Part shown: piece by piece, positions 55,593 to 64,000 of the stretch
Numbering within the stretch: the first letter of the stretch is position 1
Layout of the letters: each line of letters opens with the position of its first letter
DNA from: Podocnemis expansa
Lineage: Eukaryota > Chordata > Testudines > Podocnemididae
DNA: 64,000 bases
Assembly: GCA_007922195.1 (NCBI GenBank)
Contig: ML682008.1
Coordinates: 2,034,552-2,098,551 of the forward strand
Direction: 5' to 3'
Notes under the pieces: model-generated
Database searches by the model: none
Seen by the model: the letters and a program-made list of their open reading frames with translations, nothing else
Told to the model about the DNA's origin: nothing
Translations under genes and position numbers: made by a program

Positions 55593-58500
55593 AATTCATT
55601 CACACAGCAGTTTAGAAAGGTGTTAGCTAACACACAACAAGATTTTACCTTATAGGTGCTGATAGTGTGCTCAGGACAGAGGGTTCAAGAAAGAGGCATT
55701 AGTGTGGTTCTTGGTAGTTTTGCAATACAATGAGAGGGGTGTTGTGCTAAAATCTTTCTCAGTTCTGATACCTCCCTGTAGGCTCTTGCTCTCACGGAGT
55801 GGGAATTGTGGCTCAACCCTGTAGCTAAGTCACACCATTAAAACTGATAATGAAAGTGAACCCCTTGTGGGATAACACCCGTTCAGTGCATGGTCTGCCG
55901 TCATTGGAGGGTTCAACCCTGCCTTCAGGCCTCAAAGTCCTGCCTTTCATGTGTTCTTCCTAGATCTTCCTTGTTCTTTCCTTCTGTGGCTTATACCACT
56001 TTAGTAATGGACAATACAAGGGGGACCTGAGCCCACATACTCTTCACCCTGATCTCTGGGGTAAAGTTCTCAAATCCTCTTCTCCTACTGGCTGAACGCA
56101 AGTGCCACCAGAACTCTCCTTCTGATTCTCTTCTGTAAGGCCCATGTGACCTGTGACCATGACCATACACTCCTCTGGTCCCTGAGAGGAGCCAATCTGC
56201 TCAGGTGCTCCAGGGACAGGACCCTGTAGCTCCTTTTTAACAGAGCCTGCTGGTCTCTGATTGGCTGCTTCCCTACAGCCTTTCTAAGCAGGCCTGGAGG
56301 ATTTACCTTCGTTGCTTCTTTCTTGGGTTGTTGTGTTAGGAACATTTCTTTAGGACCATGAGGCCTTCAGCAGGGGGTCTCAAAGGGCCTTGTCCATCCC
56401 AACAGACATATTCATAGAAAATAGAGATGGTCCTAAAAAGCAAAGTCTGAATCTGAATCTGGGCTTTTTTGAATCGTAGGATTGTTTTTGTCCAGAGTTT
56501 TGATTCAGCAAACCCATATGCAATTTCTCTCTCCTAGGAAGAGGAATAGAGACATCGTGGTACATGACCAATGCTAAGGCCATTACTTAATGGCTTTCCA
56601 GTTGTGGGTGCTATGCAAGAACCTAAGTAGAAGAACCTATGATAGAAAGAAGAGCCATAAGCATAGATTGGATCCAGCTGAGAAAACACACCAAGTTTCA
56701 GGATATTGAGACAGAAGCTGTTTGGGGCCCATTTTAATACAAATCAGGGTATCTGAAATGATAGTTGGTGTAGAAATATTATTTTAATCTTAGACAGAAT
56801 GGGTTTCTTTCTTCCTTTACCTGAATGGCTGTTTCTGATGACAGACCTCACACACTTTGAGTCCCCATGTGAACAGGGTCTGGCACTTTATGGTCAAGCA
56901 AACATATGAGAAGTCAAGTTAGGCAAGATTAGCATGAGAAAAAGATGACATAACAAAGAAGTTCAGGAAAGAGTTTTTGGAAGTATCACTTACAGTAAGA
57001 ACCAAGGACTGCAGCCTTGAAGTATGCCCATGTTCAATGTTCCCAGTTCTCAGGACTTCCCCTTGGCTATCAGTGCAGCCTCAGTTAAAATAGAGTGTGT
57101 TAATTTAAGTGATAACATCTCTCACAGCTATAATGTTTCTTTACAGATAGCTTTGTTTCAGATTGCTGCACTGAACTCTGCCAGCTCTGCTTAGACGCTG
57201 ACTCAGAATCAGGAGGTGGGCAATTTTCATCAAGCTTACAAACTTTTTCACACCTTAGGGCTTTAAGTGCAAATCAAATCTTGCATGCCCCCAAACCCCT
57301 AAAAGACCCCATACTGCACAAAAAGCAAGAAAGTTAAATGAAAACATGTCAAAATATTGAGCAGGAGTTAGGGTGTCTTTACATATGGAAGCCAGTTTTT
57401 ATAAAGAAGCCAGCCATGATACACAACAATTATAACTATAGACCTAAATAGATTACTATACAGCTTGAGTTCCATCTGATGTGGCTTTACTTACCAGGCA
57501 CGGCATGCACTCTGAAATCTTATAAAATGCACAGAAGCAGCTAATGACTGAAGAAAATATTGCAAACACATTTTGCAGAAGGGGTTTCTGACAAGGAGAA
57601 GCATTCCATACCCAATCCTTGTCTACATTTGCCACCATTTTCAGTGACAGTCAAAGGGAGATACACAAGTTACTTAAAATAACTTGCATATCTCCCTTCA
57701 ATTTCCTAATGTCCACTTATCTTAGTGGCTCCACTGCTTTGAGTCAAAGGGAAATGCCCTCCGTTTGACTCAGCTCTACTTCACTTGAGGGTGTGGACTT
57801 CTATGATCGACTTCCAAAGCTACTGAGCGGGTCTTCATAGCCTCCCCCCACTCCCCCATTGAATCAAGAAGTTCAAACTGATGGCAGCAAATCTGCTGTC
57901 ATCAGTATAGACATTCCCTTACTTAATGATTTTCAAAATTTTGTGAAACATTTTAGTGACTATCATTACTTATATATTTTAATGACAAACATGGAGAGAG
58001 GGGCTCAAAAATACAATCCCATAATTCAAAGAGCAGTACACTAAGGGAAACTTGCACTGAAATTCTGATATACAGATGAACTATTCTGGAAAGTATTGTG
58101 ATAATGGGACAAACCAAAAACCCAGCACCAACCACCCCCAAACTTCTTGCTCTGTAGATGGGCCTGTATTTTGCACATCAGGATCATCTCTATTAATTTG
58201 CACTTTTTACTGTGTATAGCACATGTCATTTTTCACTCAAACTCAGTTACATCTTGGACTATTCATTTGGTGATGTCAAATAAAGACAATTAGATAAGTA
58301 AGGGAAACTGACAGCTCTAGTTGGTCTTGTTTGCTTTTTTCCTAGAAGGTTTTCATTTTGTTTGAAACATAAAAATTAAAGATTTTGGCTGAAAACTTTC
58401 AGTTTTCATCTGAAATATTTTGAGAAACATATGAACTTCTTCACAGAGAGCAGACACTTTGCTGAAAAATTTTGTTGTGCTGAAAACCTAGTTTTCCACT

Positions 58501-59499
58501 GAAAATCATTTTCAATAGAATTTATTTACCCAGCCTTTCCAGCCGCACACTGAAAAATACAACACTGTCGTCTCTTTGATAAGACCTTGAACAGCCTCAT
58601 TTGAACTCCAGGCAGGACTCTTTGTTGACATTTAATAAGCATGAAGAATTTGGTAGAAAATCAAAAATGTATGACAAGTGATTAAATACTTATGGTAGTG
58701 CAGAAAGATGAATTTATCAAGGGTCCTATTGGGTGGATCCAGTGTTTCAATCTCACCAGTTATATGTCACACAAGGAACTTCAGACCAACCTTTCTAGAG
58801 CTAATGTATTACGTCTCCTTATTTCTGAGGGTCATGCTCTAGTCTTGTAAACCAGAGACTATAACTTCAAATCTCACTATGGTTTTCACTTTAGGTGCTC
58901 AGACAGTACAGTGATATGAGGTATACGTGCTTATAGGACAGAGTCTACTAAGGTTTCACACGGTGAATCTTCCAGCCTGGCTGCAGTACCATGACTTGCC
59001 TCACGGCATTTTAACCCCGTCCCTGCTAGGGTTTTCCTAAGTTTCTTTCCTCAGACATAATTAATATGGTGGCGGGGGAATACTGTACTTAACTGATGGG
59101 GACAGAGGATAGGCAGCAATAGAGAGGGGAATATAGTAGAATGAATTAAGGGGAATTTTGGAGTGGCATGGGATGCTCCACACTCCCAGGCAGAACTTGA
59201 ATACATTTGTGTAATATAATCACAGCTGGGACCGCTGGAAGGAGCTAAAAGATTGGGGGGCCAGAGTTGCCTTAAGCCTTGTACATGTGTGAGAGCTGGT
59301 CACATTTAACTGTCACAGACATACTAGATGTGGGCAGGCAGAATTCAAAAGTCAGGAGACAGATCTCCCTCCCCCACACCTACATGCTGAATATTCTTTT
59401 AATTAAAAATAAAGTCTCGTGATCTTGGGCCAGTCTCATCATTCTTTAAGTATCTAACTCATGAGTTTTGAACTTCTGGGCCTGCTGATTCTGTTATAG
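55593..59499. other. No recognised gene; short hairpin and AT-rich repeat
   Basis: At about 57659-57696 a hairpin has stems GGAGATACACAAGTTA and TAACTTGCATATCTCC. At about 58300-58550 AT-rich runs resemble the element at 5100. The remainder, including the frames at 56085-56583, shows nothing recognisable. Confidence 0.5.
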
Positions 59500-60719
59500 G
59501 CAGTGGGTAGCTATGGCTAGAGAGGACTAAGCCCTCTGCCACTCACATGCATAGCTCAGCTCAGGAGGTGAAGCCCAGCCTTGATGCAAGGGCCACCTTG
59601 GCTGCCCAGAAACAGGATGAGCAGGAAGAGTCCCTGGAGTCCAGCAGTGTGTGGGGGGTGGGGGGGAGGGTGTGTTGGTGCAAGGGTCCTCACCTGGTGC
59701 TGCAGGCAGAGTCTGTCCCGAGTGTGGCCACCGCCAAGTGCGCCAGCCCTGGCCCTGGTTAGTGGCTGTGAGTCCATCCCTCCTCAAAGCCTAAGAGTAG
59801 AGTTGGGCCTGATGTCTGGGAAAGAGGGAGGCATGGCTCGAGACAGTGAGGGGACTAGAGGAGAGGCAGAAGAGTCTGCAGGGCAGGGAGCCAGCCACAA
59901 CCAGCTGTGGAATCAAACATCATTCAGCTCTGTGCTCCCACTGCCCTCCCACTCCCCAAGTCACCCACACCCATCTATTGCCAATGGACCCACAAATAAC
60001 CCCCTACCCTAGATCTCCAAAAGCTCACACAGCACACACCTCATACAGCTCCTCCAACTCCCCACAATCCCATTCCCCCAGCTCCTCTCTGTCCTCTTAA
60101 CCCCATCCAACCCCTGCTATAGCATCCCTCCAATGCCCGCTCGCCCCAAATAAATCCAAATACCACAACCTCCTCCCTCCATAAACCACACTCTCCCATC
60201 CCACCTCCCCCAAAAAACATTTTTCAGTTCTCAAATAAACACCCCTGTAGAAGCTCTCAGTGTTACATCTTGCTTCCACCTCACAAAGCCCATCATTTGC
60301 ATCCTCCCTCACCACTGCTCCCCATGAACCCTAATAAATCCATCTCCTAAAACCTCCCCTGCATATTCTCCACAGAATTCCCCCAACCCCCAGTGCTGGA
60401 GCACCAGTCTGGCCTGCCCAAGAACAGACCCAACCCAACCCCAGGCTGGCAGGTCCACCCCAGGTCCTGGACCAACACTGGCCTCCAGAGCATCTCATCA
60501 CCCAGAGCACCACCAACCTGCACCATGCTGCATCATTAAGCCCACCCTGGTACTGGCCTGCCCCTGTTTCCAGAGCATCAACAAAGCCTACCCAGTGGTG
60601 CAGCACCAACCTACACTGGGCCCAGGCTAACTGGTCTGCTCCTGCTCCTGGAACACTGTTGGGCTGAGCACACTCATGCTCCAGGGTGCTGCTGGTCTGC
60701 ATTGCACCACAACACCAGG
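59500..60719. repeat. GC/pyrimidine-rich, minisatellite-like zone
   Basis: 59500-59900 is GC-rich with a G-rich stretch near 59650. 59930-60360 is a C-rich pyrimidine stretch. 60390-60719 has recurring words (GCACCAACCTGCACC, GGCCTGCCCCTG, CCAGAGCATC) suggesting degenerate tandem units. Overlapping long open frames on both strands follow from low stop density; none is recognisable. Confidence 0.45.
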
Positions 60720-61150
60720 CAGGGTTGTCAACCATCAATAAATTGATCAACAATCAGTAAAAAAATGTACAATTTTAACACCATCAGTAAATCCATAAAT
60801 TAAAATGTCAGTAAAACTGGGTAGATATTAAACATATTATATTTTGACACTGATTGTTGTCATTCAGAATCACTTTTTGTATCATATAACTACATTGATC
60901 AGGAGCTTATTATTTCTGTTATTTCACATACCCAAAGAACCCAATTGATCAATTAACTGCAGCTAAAATGAATGTGAACTCCAAATTCCAGTGTACAGAC
61001 TATCGTGAGTAGACTCCTGTGATGTTATTATATTTGTAATGGCAATTTTAGTCATTTCAGTAAAATGTTTTCATATAGGTTTAAAAACAAAAGAAAAAAA
61101 AATCAGATCTTCATGTCATTAAAAACTAAGATGCAAGGTTGGCAACCCTG
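60720..61150. mobile_element. hAT-like element (CAGGGTTGTCAACC termini)
   Basis: The left end CAGGGTTGTCAACC and the right end GGTTGGCAACCCTG are inverted. The interior is AT-rich and contrasts sharply with the GC-rich DNA on both sides. Flanking 8-mers do not match, so the superfamily rests on termini alone. Confidence 0.6.
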
Positions 61151-61470
61151 GTGGTGGCCCGCCCCCCATGCTGCGTGGTGGCTCCCTTGTCCCTGGGAGT
61201 GCCAGTCTGTCTCAGGCCCTGTAGTGCCTCTGGCCTGAACACCTGCAGCCCCCAAAATGCCACCACCCCAGTTCTGAGCACTGGTCTACTACACCCCTGG
61301 GCTGGCCAGTGGCCATCAGCCCACTCCTGCTGCTGGAGAAGCTGCCAGCTGGCCTGCCCCAGCAGTGCAGTACAGTGCCGACTCATTCTGGCCGGTCCAC
61401 CCCAGCTGGGCGGCCACCTGCACCCCATCTTCCACATGCAGAGAGGCCAGCTAAGACTGCCTGTGATGAA
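61151..61470. other. GC-rich continuation of the minisatellite-like zone
   Basis: Phrases such as GGCCTGCCCCAGCAGTGCAG and TGGCCGGTCCACCCC echo the sequence at 60400-60700, so the AT-rich element at 60720 appears to have split one GC-rich block. Confidence 0.4.
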
Positions 61471-61479
61471 GTAAGAAAG

Positions 61480-62150
61480 CCTCTTGGGTTACTGTGGTTC
61501 TTCTTTTCTGTTCCTGTTCTTTGGTGATGGTATTCTGGTGATGGGACACAGGGGTGTGATAACTATAGGTACCACTAGGGGGGAAGAGGCTTTAGTGCGA
61601 CCTTACCTGAACCCCCTGGGTTGTGGCCAGTTTAGACCAGGGGCAGGGCAGCTGGACAGAGAGGAGAACAAAGGGGAGAGAGGGGAGGAAGGAAGATGGA
61701 GGTCAGAGGGGCAGGACCTCCGGGGCTTGTCCTGGGGGTTTACCATCTGCCCTCCTGGTTGATCTGAGAGCCAACTGTCCTAGCTGCTGTGCAAAGTGGA
61801 TTGCTAATAAATCCTCTGACTTCTACACTGGCTGAGTGTCACTGCTGATTGGGACGCCTGGGACCCTTGTGGAGGGAGGACCCCCCCCCCCCCAAAGGGA
61901 GACCAGATAGAGCAAGGTTCAGACCCTCTGGGCCTGGATTTGGGAAGCTGGCTACAGGTAGCGTGGAGACCCTGGTGAATGGGAGAAAGCTCCACCGTAG
62001 CAGAGTCCTGGTGGGCTGTGAACAGAGGGGATCCAAGAGGCTTTTCTGGTTCTCCATGACACTGCCACCACCACCAATCCCATGTGATGCAGCAGAATGG
62101 GGCAAAGCATGGGCAGGCCATGCCTGGCTGTCAGGGAAGACTACCGGTAA
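61480..62150 (+). mobile_element. Putative LTR, 3' portion
   Basis: Contains AATAAATCCTCTGACTTCTA (poly(A) signal at about 61806), then CACTGGCTGAGTGTCACTGC, a block typical of turtle LTR R-U5 regions. The start is uncertain and no terminal duplication was found. Frames at 61804-62214 overlap on both strands and are not called. Confidence 0.4.
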
Positions 62151-63189
62151 GTCTTCCCTAGTCTTATATAGCAAGTGCTCATGCTGGGCCCTATGTTTCT
62201 CCCCCACCCTGTAACTTTAATGTATTTTATATGTGGCCACAGCAGAATGGTCATGTTTGTAGTACTCAAAGAGGGCCAATCACAGACAAGAAGCACATTA
62301 AACAGGAGGCAGTATGCACTTATTGAGGACACAATTGGTGTCATAGCATGGCCCTATATGCTTTCACACAAATCCTTGCTGTTATTTAAGTGCTTAACTC
62401 TCTTGACACTGAGGTGCCAGTGGGGATATATAAATGGAAGGAGGCTTGTGATGCCAGTCTATCAAAGTTGGAGAGGGAGAGAGACTTCCCTTAGAAGGGA
62501 CAGTATGTTTTTCAAGCCTCTTATCTTAAGACCATCACCTGCCAGTTTTGCCTTCCCTAGAGCTCAGGTACAACTAAACCCTGGGCAGGCTTCCTACTAT
62601 CAAAGCAGCTGAAAGACTGCGTGCTTATCAGTTATCATTACTGAGCGAATTATTCCCAGTAGAGAGCCTCGGAATGTGTGTCCATCCTGCATTTACTGAA
62701 TTGCCACTACAGATTCATCCCTAAAATGGATTAACTTTCACAGTTTCTCTGTGTCAGTAGCATGGGCCAGATTGAACTGGGAGTGCTGAGGGATCAAACA
62801 TTTAAAAGCAGCTTTAGAAGGAAGCCTTTCCCTTTGCCTGGTGCTATGAGGAAATGCCCCATGGATTGGCCTCCAATCTTCTTTAAGGTTCTGGCACTGC
62901 TTTAGTAACCTGTCACTTGCACATGGGGTGCATAGGTCTATGTCTTTAGGACAAAGGCTGAGGTTGAATTAGGATGTGATCTCAGAGACACAATGGGGCA
63001 TTCACATTAAGATCACATCCTGCAAGATATTTAGCACTCAGCATCTTGCAGGTATCAATAGGATTTGTTATTTCAGTCGGAGTATATCTGGATGAAGTAT
63101 TTTTCTCTAAAAACAAAATATAGGACCAGATCCTTAGCTGGGCTAAATCAGGATGGCTGAACTGGAGTTAAGGCAGCTCTGCTGATCTG
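62151..63189. other. No recognised gene; short repeat at 63121
   Basis: At 63121-63195, AGGACCAGATCCTTAGCTGG and CTGCTGATCTGGCCCC form inverted phrases of the short repeat also seen at 6677 and 40507. The 145-codon frame at 62175-62612 shows no known domain. Confidence 0.45.
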
Positions 63190-63780
63190 GCCCCATATTT
63201 TGTTAAGGTAGATGGGCATTGTTTCAAAAGCAAAATTGTTGCTTCTTCTACATTTAATGCATTATATGAGTAACATTTATTCTCCCTAGGATAAAGATTT
63301 CCTCAAAACTCTGCATCAGCAATTGGTTCTCCTGCTCCCAATTAGTGTCTTGCCCACTGCGTACAGCATGTTAATTGTTGTGTTGCACTTGTTTCAAAGT
63401 CCTGTTGTCAAAGGAAATGAAACACACAAAATGCAACACCTTTGCTTTGAAAAATAAACAGCAAGTGTGAGGGAGGAAAAAAATTCAATGGAGATATATG
63501 AGGGGATGTGAAAAAGCAGAAAGACTTAAGGATTACATTCCCAGGGAGTTGGAGGCTCTTAAGAGAGCAGTTTTACACTACAGCCCCAAAGAAAGCACTG
63601 TAAATTTCCATTTGATTTTTTTTCCTTTCACAGAAAGCCCAAACACTGCCACATGCTGATAGTGATAAATCCAAAGAGGCACAACCTTTGCAAAGCAATT
63701 TTTATCAATAGTAAGTGGATGCTGCCTCAGCAGCCTGAAAAAACAGAAAATGCTCAGCTTCCTGTCACCCACATATGGTA
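63190..63780. promoter_or_regulatory. Candidate conserved non-coding block
   Basis: Repeat-free complex DNA with words such as CATGTTAATTGTTGTGTTGC, TTTGCTTTGAAAAATAAACA and GCTGCCTCAGCAGCC (Maf/AP-1-like palindrome). It has no open frame of note. Only the texture suggests constraint. Confidence 0.2.
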
Positions 63781-64000
63781 ATTTTTGCTACATTTTGATT
63801 TTGTGGTGGATTTAGTGCCTGGCTGTAGAGTTACAATGCCGCTTTCTAGAGCTTTTAATTAATTAAATAAATAAAAATCCCTTAAAATAGAGGGAAAAAA
63901 ATTAAGGATTAAAAATACTTACTGCACAAGAGCTATACCCTTGAATGGCTGTGCAAAGGTTAACCTCACACATCTCAGTGCAGTCTGCACACTGCCATTT
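63781..64000. other. No recognised feature to window end
   Basis: AT-rich, with TTAATTAATTAAATAAATAA near 63860. Confidence 0.45.

Noticed and set aside
57659..57696. Hairpin with 16-bp stems as a microRNA precursor
   Set aside because: The stem is too short and AT-rich, the loop is tiny, and the surrounding sequence resembles old interspersed repeat texture.
59640..59672. G-rich stretch as a G-quadruplex
   Set aside because: The G runs are present, but this is common in GC-rich DNA and nothing links it to a gene or promoter here.
61804..62214. Frames of 105-122 codons on both strands
   Set aside because: They fall in an LTR-like, GC-rich segment and overlap each other; no domain is recognisable.

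Overview
The window looks like non-coding DNA from a reptile, most likely a turtle. The evidence is a nearly full-length CR1 retrotransposon whose ORF1 has an SGNH-esterase-like domain, several other CR1 pieces, a tRNA-derived SINE with a CR1-type tail, old MIR-like SINEs, many hAT-type short transposons with 8-bp target-site duplications (TSDs), and LTR remnants of a kind common in turtles. No L1 or Alu was seen. A crocodilian source is possible but less likely. I recognise no host protein-coding exon, rRNA, tRNA gene or CRISPR array. The only recognisable coding sequence is broken CR1 reading frames. The window is best read as intergenic or deep-intronic DNA.

Layout. 0-12 kb: a hairpin repeat, a CR1 fragment, MIR relics, three hAT elements and long unremarkable stretches. 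12.3-14.4 kb: a solo LTR with a perfect 5-bp TSD, then a 1.08-kb MITE-like element with AT-rich palindromic ends and a GC-rich core. 14.4-19.8 kb: mostly unique sequence (a candidate conserved non-coding block near 16.4 kb) and two TTCGAA-palindrome elements. 19.8-22.45 kb: a hAT-bounded 2.6-kb block that looks composite. 22.45-27.2 kb: CR1 on the minus strand. 27.2-30.1 kb: a dense cluster of nested elements, including a three-level nest. 30.1-33 kb: a repeat-free AT-rich block, then a degenerate CR1 on the plus strand carrying a small hAT insertion. 33-48 kb: hairpin repeats, more 3-bp-TSD elements, a hAT inserted in another hAT, and an LTR interrupted by GC-rich DNA. 48-55.6 kb: further LTR, hAT, CR1 and palindromic repeats. 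55.6-64 kb: largely unannotated, with a GC-rich minisatellite-like zone at 59.5-61.5 kb and an LTR-like 3' part at 61.5-62.1 kb.

The most interesting content is a set of short inverted-repeat elements sharing termini of the type GGSTATGTCYACAC, flanked by 3-bp duplications of variable sequence and filled with different palindromic modules (TTATTTCGAAATAA, TTGTTTCGAAACAA, TTAGTTYGAACTAA, TTAAATTGATTTAA). Empty sites could be rebuilt by eye for two of them because they sit inside other recognisable repeats. A second theme is two hairpin repeat families (called P and Q here) that share a terminal signature. All family assignments come from reading the sequence; no database search was possible.
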